Below, one piece after another: positions 36,101 to 46,682 of a DNA stretch of 64,000 nt; the stretch's first letter is position 1; each line of letters begins with the position of its first letter. Location: positions 29,398,150-29,462,149 of the forward strand of contig CM069612.1 of assembly GCA_035771175.1 (NCBI GenBank). The letters run 5' to 3'. The notes under the pieces are model-generated. The model made no database searches. It saw only the letters and a list, made by a program, of their open reading frames with translations, and had not been told where the DNA came from. This DNA is from Paratinospora sagittata. Lineage: Eukaryota; Streptophyta; Magnoliopsida; Ranunculales; Menispermaceae. The translations under genes were made by a program, and so were the position numbers.

Positions 36101-39100
36101 TTAGTTAGATAATTATAACTTTTTAATGGGTTTATTTGATAGCAAAGAAAATTTTCTCAAGAAAATTGTTTTGCTTGGTTGGACATAATTTTGTTTTTTC
36201 ATAGTTAGTTATGAGAAAATGCACTAATTTTTTTTTTTTTTCAAATTAGTGCATTAGAAAATGTTATTTTCTCACCCCCTTCTCTTAGAAAAAAATTTTC
36301 TCACATTTTTTGTCAACCAGACATTGGATAATAGAATTTTCTCAGAGAAATTACTATTTCCTCACCTACCAAACACACACAGTTTAAAAAAATTTCTCAT
36401 GGGATTTTTTTTTTCACCCCACCTAGGCTAAGAAAACTATGGCGAGAAAAAAAGAGGGTCGAGAAAATCTTTTTTAATTTCTTTTACTTTTTTGTCAATT
36501 AAACATTAGAAAATATAATTTTTCAAGAAAATTTCTATTTTCTAACCTACCGAACACACCTTACAGATTTTCTTGAGAGAATATTTTCAAGAAATTTTTT
36601 TTTAGCTACTTATTTTCTCAACTACCAAATACTTACATTATTTCTATTAATGTTTAATTATATTGCTTGATATTTAGCTAATTTGCTTGATATTATTTGT
36701 CTTCTGATTTATAGGAAAATCATTGGAAGAATTGAAGAAGATATTTGGGCAATCCACAAAGCTCGTGGAATCAACAGCTAAGTGCTTGTCAGGATTAAAT
36801 GAAAGCTTGTGTTGTCCAAGTAATATTACCAACTCTCTTAAGCAAGCTATTCAAGTCTCAGATGTAACATATGAATCTCATACTGAATGGGGTGGCAAGG
36901 TAAGAGATTATTTCCATATCAGAGTCTCATTGATATGATTAAAGAAAACAAAAAAATTGAAAAATAGTGTTACGATAAGATAGAAAAATAAAAGTGAGGC
37001 AAATTAAATAGATAATCCTTATCCTAACTCATAGCATGACTTACATTGAACGATTGTTATATGATTCACTTAGAAAAGGAAATATTTACGTAATAGAGAC
37101 CCTCTTTTTAAAGACTCCCATGATAAGGAAAGTCGCATTAAGAGCCATTTTAATAATGTATTTCCATATCTGAGTTTCATTGATATGATTAAGGAAAACA
37201 GAACAAAAAAAATTAAAAATTAGTGTTGCAATATGATAGAAAAAAGAAAAGTGAGGCAATGTAAATACATAATCCCCGGACTCATAACATGACTTACATT
37301 GAACAATTGTTATGTGATTCACTTAAAAAAAAAGAAAAGAAATATTTACGTGATAGAGACCTTTTAAATGACTTACACGATCAGGAAAGTCACATTAAGA
37401 GTCGTTTTAATAATGTATTTGAAAAGATACTAAAGATGGAACCAATTATTTCAAAGTTCTTGAAGATTTGTAACTAATTACCTTACTTCTTGGTTACGTG
37501 CACTTCTAATTCGATGTATGTGGGCTCCTCGTTTACATGGGCTTCCATGTTACATCTCGTTTAGAATTAATAAAATAGTTTGAACTAATTTTAATAAATG
37601 TGTATAATAAAAAAATTTGATGATAGGATAAAACATAGCAATGGACCATAAGAATCCTTAATTTAAGTAAATTCGTATTATCAATTACGTAATAATTAAA
37701 ATAGAACAAAAGGAAAACCTAGTAGTACCGGATCCACAAAATTAAACTCGTAACTCTATTTTTTTTTTATTTGCTCAAACCAGTAGAAAATATTCAAGTA
37801 AACTTAAAGCTATTAAACCCAGTGTAATATTACGAGAGTGATGCTATATGGTTTAAGGTGTGTACTACAGTGCAAACTGCAACACCATAACACTTTTAGA
37901 TTTGCATTGAGTTATGTGTTAATATCTGATTTAATGTATGATTTGATGCAATTCAAAAGTGATAAGGTGTTGTAATTTGTATTGCTATACTACACCCCAA
38001 ATATATATTAACACGTGATTCAATGCAAATTCAAAAGTACTGGAGTGATACATTGTGCACTATATTACATATCCCAATCTATGTAGCGTTACTTATTCAT
38101 CACACAACGTCGAAGCAACCCTTGAACAAATTTATTCTATAAAAAATATTTTTATTTCATATACTTTATTTTAAAAAAAAGAAAAATTACAGGCTGGGTG
38201 GAGGTATGGCTCAACAACAGAGGACTTGCAAACGGGGTTGAAAATTCACTCGAAAGGATGGAAATCAATATACTATAAGCCAAACGTACCTGGGTTCCTA
38301 GGTTTTGCTCCATCTAGTGGGCTCGCATGCATGGTTCAATGGAAGAGGTGGTCCACCGGTCTTCTAGAGGTTCTCTTCACCTCCAATAGTCCCATTCTCG
38401 GCTTAATCTTCGGAAATTTACAGTTTAGACAATCCTTGGCTTATTTTTATGTATGTTTCTGGGCCGTCCGATCACTTCCAGAGTTATGTTATGTGGCTTT
38501 GCCCGCCTATTGCCTATTGTCCAACACATCAATGTTTCCCTCGGTAATTTCCTTTCCTCTCCCTCTTCAAGATTTTTTTGGAGGTATGCCCATGATGGAA
38601 ATTTTATTTTTTAATACACCCATTGGTGCATATAATTTTAGGATGGTCAATAATTGTTGACAAGGTCCAATGGGGTAGATACCTTTTTTTAAAATTTGAT
38701 TATCGTTTGGATGAGCCTGTTAAGAATGCAACTAAAAAAGTTGCCTTCGACAAACCACTCTTATAATCGCTTTTTGAGAGGCGACTCTAGCCCAAACATT
38801 TTAAAAAAAAATGAAACAAGTTCTTTTGCTGCATCTATTTCTCCAAAGAAAAAAAAAATAGCAACAAGATTCTAACAAATCTCTCCACTCCCTCTTACTT
38901 TTTGCTCACCGGCATCTCCACTACCTGCCCCCTCGTGGAATCTCTTCTTTAACCATCCTTCTCTCTCTCTCATGGAGGAGATGCTGAGAGGGGGGGAGGG
39001 GGATTGGGTTGGGTTGGGTTGGGGAGCAAAGGCGCCAATGAGCAGAAAGTGAGAAATAGAGCTGAGAGATTCGATGAATTGTTGTTAGGGTTTTTTTATT

Positions 39101-40527
39101 GAAGAAAAAGATAATGGGCCTAATAAAAGTATTGTTTTTTTTTTTTTTTTTTTTATGTTAAACCTAGTGTCACCTTCTCAAAAAATGACTATAGGAGCAT
39201 TTTTGAAATATAATCTTATAGTCACTCTTATAATGGCCTTTTGAAAATGTGACTTTTAAGAGTTTTAAAAAAGGGGATCTATATCAAAAGGCTGCTCCAT
39301 GTGAAAATTGAGTTTTAAAAAGGGGATCTATATCCAATTGACCCCATCAACAACCATTGGCAAATTGCAAAATTATATGCATTAATGGGTGTATCTCAAA
39401 ATTTTCTAGTAGACATACTTCCAAAATTTTCTAGGCCCACGAGCTTTTCTTTTGGACCTCAAAGCACAGAATAATTGATTGCTTGATTTTTAAAAAGAAA
39501 AAGGTCATTTCCATCTAATACAAGCCTAAAGTAGTTCATTATAACATTATCTTGATTTCGAAATATGATCTTATAAAATTATGTGAAGTCAAGTATAAAA
39601 AGTAGCGAATAGAGTAATAATAAGTTTGGGTTGGTTCAATTCTATGAGTAATCTTTTAAAAACTATAATCAAACTCAACTTAATCGAGTTACAAATTACT
39701 AAGGCAACTTATCTCATATTATTCGGGTTGCTTAGATTCGCCGTGCTAGTTCACTTCTATCTGTTATTTTCCAAAAGAAAAACGAAGAAAAAACTATAAT
39801 CAAACTCAAATAAATTAAGTTACAAATTCACGATACATTTAGGTGGCTCGGATTAGTCGAGTTGGTTAGCAAGAGCGTCCCTAAATTATTTAAAATTGAA
39901 CTTTGCTCTTGATGTTCTGGTTTGCAGGTTTCAGAACCAGCCATACTCATCCCAACCTCTCTTTTCCTCATCTACAACATCTACACTCTTATTGAATACC
40001 TCAGTTGTCGACTCACAGCTAAAGCATGGTGGAACAACCAGAGAATGTCAAGAATCATCTCAACAACAGCTTATTTCTATGGATTCTTGAGCGTTATTTT
40101 CAAGCTTCTAAGAATCTCAGAGACTGTCTTCGAGGTTACACCAAAAGACCCAACCAAGAATACTACTGAGACTGATGATGATTCTGATAAAAACGACAAT
40201 ATTGCAAATTCAGGAAGCTTCACCTTTGATGACTCCCCGGTCTTCATCCTTGGAACGACCATCGTGTTGGTGCATTTGGCTGCTCTTTCCCTCGGCCTTA
40301 TTAGATTGTTAATGCTGATTTTGTGGGCGAACTCACCGGTGCTTGATCAAAATAGAGCAGGCTTGGGGGAGATAATTTGCATTGTTTGGGTGGTGTTGAG
40401 CTTCTTGCCATTTGTGAAAGGGTTGTTTAGGAGGGGAAAGTATGGGATTCCATCTTCTACCATATGCAAATCAGTTGTTTTGGCTGGAGTTTTCTTGCAA
40501 TTCTGCAAATGGACTTCAAAGGATTAG
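33151..40527 (+). CDS. CSLB: Cellulose synthase-like protein, CslB/CslH clade (Csl-3)
   Basis: Third complete array member, closest to Csl-1 in exons and introns. Exons: 33151-33401, 33513-33843, 34057-34170, 34291-34407, 34506-34718, 34833-34965, 36715-36899, 38193-38543, 39928-40527 (TAG). The total is 2295 nt, 764 aa, three residues shorter than Csl-1 because of a gap after 'YRLRFLKD' in exon 1. VSDDG (131-133), NVDCD (288-290), TTED (457-459) and QWKRW (497-501) are intact, with two N-terminal and about six C-terminal membrane segments. Intron 6 lacks the plastid rRNA of Csl-1 and instead holds a tandemly repeated AT-rich block; intron 7 shares the MITE and duplication of Csl-1. This places the Csl-1/Csl-3 duplication after the MITE and before the plastid insertion. 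Confidence 0.93.
35499..36360 (+). repeat. Tandem duplication in Csl-3 intron 6
   Basis: Units about 35499-35965 and 35966-36360 both begin 'aagggt(a/g)cgtttggtagtt', continue with 'gagaacatattattttttt' and 'ggttattagttagttattt', and end in 'ctaccaaacac'-like sequence. The TTTGGTAG ... CTACCAAA symmetry suggests a MITE that duplicated in place. Confidence 0.7.
36905..37420 (+). repeat. Tandem duplication in Csl-3 intron 7
   Basis: Two units of about 245 bp (36905-37155 and 37160-37410) each contain 'tcattgatatgattaa', 'gaaaagtgaggcaa', 'tgacttacattgaac' and 'tttacgt(a/g)atagagacc'. Equivalent to the pair in Csl-1 intron 7. Confidence 0.75.
37838..38092. mobile_element. MITE in Csl-3 intron 7
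   Basis: Same element and position as 18871-19124 in Csl-1. The left end 'gtgatgctatatgg' pairs with the complement of the right end 'atgtagcgttac'. Confidence 0.7.
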
Positions 40528-41100
40528 TTAAGAATTTGTGGGGGCCTTCTGTTAATCGCGTTGATATGAGGATTAGTGGGGTTGTATGGTCCTAATACCT
40601 GGGGTGGGAATTGTGGGCTATTCGGCTATGGGTCGCTATTGTACTATTGTTTCTGTCCAAAAAAAAAAAAAATTGTAATTTCTTGGGGTGGAATGTTATT
40701 TACAATATGGAAAATAAAATCAATAGAATAATGTGGATTCACACGCTTTCCCATTCCCATTGCGGCAAATCTCAATGTACTTGCAACAAATCTTAAGAGT
40801 ATTTATGCGTACAACCAAACTTCATTTTGTCTGGTCAAGCACCATGAGTCACTCCTTGTGTCATAACATTTGTTGTACCACTGCAAGCATAGGTTCCAAC
40901 CTCGGGTTCATTTCTTTATGTAGGTGGCTTGCAATGTAATAAGTTTTATTTTCTTGCATTATCATGTTTTCCCTTGGAATTTCTGGCCTCCGATTTAATA
41001 TATTCATTTTTATTTTAATCTTTTTAAAGTGGGGATCTCATTAGGATATCTATACATATATATGGTAAGAGAAAACAATACAATAAAAAATAAATAAATA
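40528..41100 (+). other. Csl-3 3' flank
   Basis: Non-coding. It belongs to the Csl 3'-flank family: the part at 40840-41030 matches 880-1080, and a second copy is at 44190-45115. Confidence 0.65.
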
Positions 41101-41111
41101 AACACAAATAA

Positions 41112-41639
41112 CTTTTTTTTTTCTTTTTTTGTAAAGAAACATTCCAATAACATTAAGATCTAGATGGAAGAGGATATGCCTCACCCATTACAAGATCAAC
41201 AACTACAGATTGAATATCCTTTTACCATACTAGAGACTCATTTGAAGCTAAACCAACTTTACTGAACCCATCAGCTACTTGATTACATTCTCTGGGCACA
41301 GCTTGGATCGAAATTGTTTTGCACTTGGAGAAAGACCTTACAATCTTTAATGAACTCCCTTTCTTTAGGAAAACTTCGATCCTACCATTTAAGGTTGCCC
41401 TCACCGTAAACGAATCTCCTTCCAAAATATTCAATGGAAGGCCACATGCAGCTGCCATCTCAAGTCTCTCCCTAATGGCATATAATTCAACACATAACGC
41501 AAATAAAATGCCCATACTTTGCCCCGCCATTGCTGCCAAAACTTGACTATGATGATCTCTTACCACCATTCCAATACCAATCACCCCTGAGGGACCAAGA
41601 CTTGCATCAACATATTCATTTTGATCTTTCCCTAAGGAG
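41112..41639 (-). pseudogene. LINE 3' end with RNase H domain
   Basis: On the - strand, 41584-41222 encodes a plant-type RNase H domain (RVT_3 family) as found at the end of LINE ORF2: 'IGIGMVVRDHHSQVLAAM' begins it, then 'ELYAIRERLEMAAACG', 'ILEGDSFTV' and 'NQVADGFSKVGL' near the C-terminus. The reading extends upstream to about 41639 ('VDAS' strand before it). After the stop comes about 90 bp of 3' UTR and an A-rich tail (T-rich on the + strand, 41114-41134). It is strongly 5'-truncated, as usual for LINEs, ending where the head-to-head LTR element begins. Confidence 0.8.
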
Positions 41640-41787
41640 GCGGCCTTATTACGATATTACGGAACATGTTTCCTGATAACATTCCTGATAACATGTTCCC
41701 TGTTTTTAAGGCTTTGTATTTTGTAATAGATATATATATTTGATGGTTGTGAATGGAAATAAAACAAGATTGAGAAAGAGTTTGACA
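41636..41787 (+). repeat. Left TRIM-like LTR (inverted relative to right)
   Basis: Contains 'acggaacatgtttcctgata', 'acatgttccctg' and 'gaaataaaacaagattgag', and ends GTTTGACA followed by TGG. The first bases may be missing; the preceding 'tgatctttccctaa' more likely belongs to the LINE. Confidence 0.75.
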
Positions 41788-42700
41788 TGGCGCGCTTCAC
41801 CATTCGCACGCTTCACCAAGCGCACGCTTCATCGCGCACGCATCACCGCGAGCACGCTTCACAAATCACGTACGCGTCACTAAGCGCACGCTTCACAACG
41901 TGCACGCATCATTGCGAGCACGCTTCACAACGCGAGCACTGTTTACCAAGCTCACGCTTCACCAGTGCGCACGCTTCACTGCGAGCACACTTCACAACGC
42001 GCACGCATCACTGCGAGAGCGCTTCACCACGTGCGTTGTTCATCAATCGCACGCCTCACCAGTGCGCACGCTTCACCGCGAGCACACTTCACAACGCGCA
42101 CGCATCACTGCGAGCACGCTTCACTAATCACGTACGCTTAACAAGCGCACGCTTCACCAATCACGTACACAAAACACTGTGCATAGATCACTGTTCATAA
42201 ATCACTGTTCATGCCTGTTCAAAAACACTGTTTAAAAATACTGTTCAAGAACGCTGTTTAAAAATACTGTTCAAGAACGCTGTTCCCAAAACACTGTTCC
42301 GAAACACTGTTCACGCGCGCCCAACATACTGTGCACACGGCCCAATGCACTGTGCACGCCGCCCAATGCACTATGCACGCTGCCCAATGTACTGTGCACG
42401 CTGCCCCAATGTACTGTGCGCGCACACTTCCCAATCGCACTGTGCACACTGCCCAATGCACACACTGCCCAACACGTACACACTGCCCAATGTGCATACT
42501 GCCCAACGCCGGCCGGGACTGTTCACTCCGGTCGACTGTTCATGCCGGATGTACTGTTCGATCCGGTCACTGTTCACGAGGTTCTCCTGTTCACGCCGGT
42601 CACCTTTGTTCATGCCGGTTGCCGTCATCACTGTTCACGACGGTCACCACTATTCATACCGGTCATCACTGTTCACCATAAAAAAACACTATTCACAGAT
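41788..42700. repeat. GC-rich short-period degenerate repeats
   Basis: Successive families of degenerate tandem repeats. About 41790-42160: units around CGCACGCTTCAC / GCGAGCACGCTTCAC. About 42170-42310: ACTGTTCAAGAACGCTG-like units. About 42310-42510: CACTGTGCACGCCGCCCAATG-like units. About 42520-42690: CACTGTTCACGCCGGT-like units. The shared core is close to CACTGTTCAC. ORFs through it translate to low-complexity His/Thr/Ala/Arg strings in several frames and are not credible genes. Confidence 0.85.
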
Positions 42701-42898
42701 CTGAAAATTCACAGATCTGGAAATCTTCCAAATTAATTTGAAACGCCTTTTTCAAATTAATTTTTCTTTCCAACACTTCAAACTCATATACCAAATCAGA
42801 ACCCAAAAGAAAATTATGGTTCATATAATGGAGCAAGAACAACTAAACACCAACATGAAAATAAACCAGAATACTACCACCACGACCCAGGTTCCCAA

Positions 42899-43240
42899 AT
42901 GGCCTCTTCTCCGCCGCCGGATCCTCTCCCCGTCGACCTACCTCCGGTCACCGTCCGCGGCTACTCCTCTCTCCGATCCACCTCCAAAGGAACCAAACCG
43001 ATTCCGATCTCGTCGCCACCCTCCTCAATCTCCCACCTCCTCCGGCAACCCTCCGCCACAGCAGCCGCCGCCCAAACCGCCGCTGCTACCCTCTACAACT
43101 TCGCCGTCGCCGGGTGCGGGGATTTGTTAGTCACTGGAGTTAGGAGGGTGGCGACGGAAAGACGCCGAGGAGAAGCAACCACGCGCAGATCAGATCAGGA
43201 GCAGCTTTCGCAGCGGCTCCTCCGATCCGCCACCTCTACC
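42899..43240 (+). pseudogene. Host-gene-like N-terminal coding fragment inside the element
   Basis: The ATG at 42899 opens a frame with gene-like composition: a Pro-rich start ('MASSPPPDPLPVDLPPVTVR'), then 'GYSSLRSTSKGTKPI', 'HLLRQPSATAAAAQTAAAT' and 'LYNFAVAGCGDL' up to about 43130. After that the frame becomes Arg-rich and loses character. GC content is far above the surroundings. It looks like the first exon of a cellular gene captured by a retroelement; I do not recognise the gene. The frame continues to 43429 only by running through the LTR. Confidence 0.5.
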
Positions 43241-43252
43241 GCTCTGATACCA
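43241..43252 (-). other. Primer-binding site next to the right LTR
   Basis: The complement reads TGGTATCAGAGC, matching the 3' end of plant initiator tRNA-Met, immediately inside the LTR. Confidence 0.8.
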
Positions 43253-43404
43253 TGTCAAACTCTTTCTCAATCTTGTTTTATTTCCATTCACAACCATCAA
43301 ATATATATATCTATTACAAAATACAAAGCCTTAAAAACAGGGAACATGTTATCAGGAATGTTATCAGGAAACATGTTCCGTAATATCGTAATAGGCCTCC
43401 ATCA
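43253..43404 (-). repeat. Right TRIM-like LTR
   Basis: 152 bp, TG...CA on the - strand, near-identical to the inverted copy at 41636-41787. The adjacent primer-binding site identifies it as the 5' LTR. Confidence 0.78.
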
Positions 43405-44189
43405 AAGGCAGGAGTGCACTGCTCTCTAAACCTACAAGCCCAGAACCCAGAAACCGGGCAAGAGAGCACTGCTCCAAGGTGGAAATGTGCTGCCAAACTA
43501 GGGGAGCGGTCTGCTCTGGTCGGCAAAAAAACATGAAAAACTTGGATTTCTAAATTTTAAACTTTATGAATACTTTTTGACAATGAAATATGATTAAAAC
43601 GCATAAAGCTTAATGAACAAAAACCTTATAAAATATTTCAAACAACAAATTGAAGTCTAGGTTCAAAATAAAGTTAAAATTAAAAACTTAAACCAAAGTT
43701 TTTGAATAACTTTGTAGAAATGTGATTTTGATAAAAACTCATACAAATATGATTCAAATAAGTTTGAAATACTTCAATAACATAAACCAAACATGTTTAA
43801 ATACTTGAAAATCAGTTTTAAAGAAAACTTAATGCATGAATGAATTTTAAAGAATGATTGAGTAATATGAAGACAAGTATGTTACATCCTAATTCTAGAT
43901 ACATAGACCTCTCAACCTCTTGTTTCTTCTTTCCTTCAAGTTGTCCAAGCTCTAGGTGTGAATGATCCTTTGCTTGAGGGACTTGAAGTATTTTGATATT
44001 GTATTGATTTTTCTTCGCTTTAGGTGCTGAAATATATATACTAGATAAAAACATTAACATTATTTGTTATATTGTTTGTTCGCATCAAAACATTTAGGAG
44101 AAAACTAAGTGAAAAATCTCTTAGGTCAACATAAATATGGATTATTAAATTCTTGCACTTGTAGTTACATCTCTAATTGTTCTCGTTGA
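43405..44189. other. Spacer, no gene recognised
   Basis: The first 120 bp (to about 43526) are GC-richer, with a short - strand ORF of no known family. The remainder is AT-rich. Confidence 0.4.
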
Positions 44190-44348
44190 AATATGGATTC
44201 AAGCACTTGCCAGCTACCATTGCAACAAATCTTAAAGTACTTGGATCTACTTCTGCATCTCTTGAAATGTAGTTTTTGTATGGTCAAGCACCATGACATC
44301 ACTCCTTATGCTATAACTTTTGTTGCGACACTGTAACCAAATATTGGA

Positions 44349-44560
44349 CCTGTTTGGGAGAGCTTTCCAAAAAGTATTTTTTTTAAAAGCACTTCTAGAA
44401 AAAATACTTTTAAGAAAAGCTAGGCTCTCTCAATTTCTTCTAAAACAGAAAATTATTTTTTTACCGCAATTTAGCAAGAAGTAAGATTTGTCAAACACCT
44501 CGAAAAGTGTTTTTTTTCAAAAGCACTTTAGAAAAGCTCTTCCAAATGGGGTTGTCCCCA
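44349..44560. mobile_element. MITE-like insertion in the orphan 3' flank
   Basis: From 'gacctgtttgggagagcttt' to 'aaaagctcttccaaatgggg', with the ends partly inverted. The flank copy at 40880-40900 lacks it. Related to 9690-9897. Confidence 0.55.
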
Positions 44561-44659
44561 GTTTCCAACCTTTAGTTCTTGTAGTTATATATCGGCTCTA
44601 TGTGATTAATGAGAAATTTCATAAGGAATGAAATTAATCACACACCAATTACTATAAGA

Positions 44660-44815
44660 GTGACGCTACATTAACACCCATAATGTACATCTATAGTGTA
44701 CATCACCCTATATACACCATTGAATTTCTTTAAATAATGTGTTGGTAAATTATTCAAAGCAATCTTAATGGTTATGTACACCTTGAATGTACACTATAAA
44801 TGTCATTTTAACATT
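44660..44815. mobile_element. Small MITE
   Basis: Inverted segments: the left 'catctatagtgtacatca' pairs with the complement of the right, 'atttatagtgtacattcaag', with 'acaccat' and 'gtgttggtaaattattcaaa' inside. About 156 bp, non-coding. Confidence 0.5.
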
Positions 44816-45351
44816 TTCCTTACTATAAATTTAATAAAGAACCCCTCGACGTGATCAAATTTGTAGTTATATTAAAAAAGGTGTTTTCAAGCGTACTAAA
44901 GTCATAATTGAATGTGATGCATGTAGCTAGTGATTTCCGGCAATTAATAAGTTAATTTCAGTCCCTCAAACATTATTCATGATAAATTTTATTGGAACTG
45001 CTGAAGATCTTGGGCCGGAGAGTGTACCCAATGCAATTTTTAGCCTCCGATTTGATATATTCATGTCTATATATGCTAAGAGAAAAAAAAAAAATTCCAA
45101 TAAAAAACATATCTTTTTTATGTTAGTTTATCATGTAATAACATTATTAATTGTTTTAATGAAGAGGTCACATTATTAATTTTTTTAATAAAGATATAAC
45201 ATTATGGGCGTTCTTACCTCGTGTCTGTCCGTAATTTCTGTAACATTATTTATTATATTATTGGCATGTTTGTTGTGAATGTTCCGTACGTTTAAAAATC
45301 TTGACAGTTAGGTTTAAATAAATAAATCTTGATAGTTCGACAGAATGGACC

Positions 45352-45628
45352 GAAGTGGTTTTCAATATTATTATCCTCACTAGTAGAATAATTGATTTTG
45401 GTCACCATGTTGATTGGTAATATCAACGATTTATTTATTTATTTATTTATTGTCAACAAAACTTTTAAGGAATATTGATTTTGACAAGACTTGTTGGGTC
45501 CATGATCCAAAACATGCAAGTTTTCTAATAGTAATTAGATCCGGATTTTTTAATGGTTTGATTAGATTTTTTAATATAAATAGACAACATTATATTTTAA
45601 AATGGGTTTAGTCTCATATAGATTTTGG
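45352..45628 (+). repeat. Duplicated spacer block (copy of 29034-29332)
   Basis: Collinear with the Csl-2/Csl-3 spacer over about 280 bp with small indels, followed by a (TA)n tract at 45639-45661. Confidence 0.85.
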
Positions 45629-46100
45629 ACCTTAAGATATATATATATATATATATATATAGCTAATGATTTTATGTTTTTCTCTTATAGAATTTTATTT
45701 TTATTTTTAAAATTTCGGATTTTCAAAATATAGATTTCGGATTTGCAGGTTACATTAATGAATCTAATAACATGTTGATATGCATAGTAGCTTGATTTGA
45801 TTTTAAAATTAATTAACTTGGATTTGAAATCTTGTATATATTTTTATAAACTTGAAAATAAAATGAATAAAATATATTGCATCATAGTTTCTTTTAATAT
45901 TAACTTAACATGAATTTTGAAGAACATTGGAAATTTATATCATACATATATTCACAGGTGTTCTTAATTAATGCAACAACATCAAATAAACAAACAATGC
46001 AACTGATCTTCATACAAACAATGCAACAGTACCCAAGAAAACTATAGAAAGTGATAGCCCGACCCAAACGTTTACTTGGCTACTTTGGGATTGAAATATT

Positions 46101-46298
46101 GGCCCTGTTTGCGGCACAAAAGGGAAGGAAATGCAAAGTTGGCATGTTTGACACACCAACTTCGAGACTGCAATTCCTCTTCTATCGCGATTTTTGTGCA
46201 ATTTTAAAAAGCAACCTCCTTCCTGCTTTTGTGTTGGGCGTTAGAATTTAAAAAAAGAACGTCTCACCCAAAATGTTATCGTGCAACCAAACAAGGCC
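46101..46298. mobile_element. Tourist-like MITE, 198 bp
   Basis: Ends GGCCCTGTTTG and, on the complement, GGCCTTGTTTG, with the 3-bp duplication ATT on each side (46098-46100 and 46299-46301). This terminus type is common in PIF/Harbinger-related plant MITEs. Confidence 0.65.
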
Positions 46299-46463
46299 AT
46301 TGTAGTAAGAAAACTTTTAAAGTAATATTCTCTAAACAATTTTTGAAATATTGTTTTATAATCATCTACAGCAAATCAGTAATGTGATTTTAGAATGATT
46401 AATGTCGTATTAGTGACTCAATAAATATGCACAGCTTTGGTGTGTATTGAAAAAGTTAAATTT

Positions 46464-46682
46464 TACCTAAAGTTGGGTAGTCTCATTGATTGTCAAACGA
46501 GGTATAGGCTACGGTTGAGGGATGAGATTTTGATTCCAAGTGTAAGTTCGTACTCACGCCTATAGGCCTACTCTGGGGAGAGACTGTCAAATGTCGTGTA
46601 CCATTTCCGATTCCAGAATAGTCTCGCCCCCGTAAAGGGGTTAGCAGAGATACTGGGGGTCAAAGACCCAAAAAAAAAAGAG
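46464..46682 (+). mobile_element. SINE-like retroposon, about 219 bp
   Basis: It ends in an A-run (46669-46681) and is flanked by 'aaaagttaaattt' (46451-46463) and 'aaaagattaaattt' (46683-46696), a near-perfect target duplication. The paralogous spacer at about 29516-29528 has this site once, without the insert. Polymerase III boxes are weak (a 'ttttgattccaag' box-B-like motif), so SINE assignment rests on size, tail and duplication. Confidence 0.65.

Larger units (their letters stand above)
41636..43404. mobile_element. Chimeric element with two short LTRs in head-to-head orientation
   Basis: Two about 150-bp near-identical sequences (41636-41787 and 43253-43404) lie in opposite orientation around a 1.46-kb GC-rich interior. 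The right copy, read on the - strand, starts TGATGGAGGCC, ends GTTTGACA and is followed at once by TGGTATCAGAGC, the initiator-tRNA-Met primer-binding site of plant LTR elements. It is therefore a 5' LTR of TRIM-like size. The left copy, on the + strand, also ends GTTTGACA and is followed by TGG, after which the primer site is lost. The interior holds short-period repeats and a host-gene-like fragment. No matching target-site duplication was seen. A Pack-type DNA transposon with long inverted repeats is the alternative. Confidence 0.7.
44190..45130 (+). repeat. Second copy of the Csl-3-type 3' flank
   Basis: Matches 40710-41090: 'gcaacaaatcttaa', 'tggtcaagcaccatga', 'tcactcctt', 'ttccaacct', and later 'agcctccgatttgatatatt' and 'ttccaataaaaaaca'. 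It is interrupted by two MITE-like blocks. No Csl exon precedes it, so it is an orphan flank. Confidence 0.7.

Noticed and set aside
41787..42200. A 137-residue ORF and overlapping ORFs in the repeat tract
   Set aside because: Several frames and both strands are open at once and translate to low-complexity repeats; this is an effect of short-period GC-rich DNA without stops.
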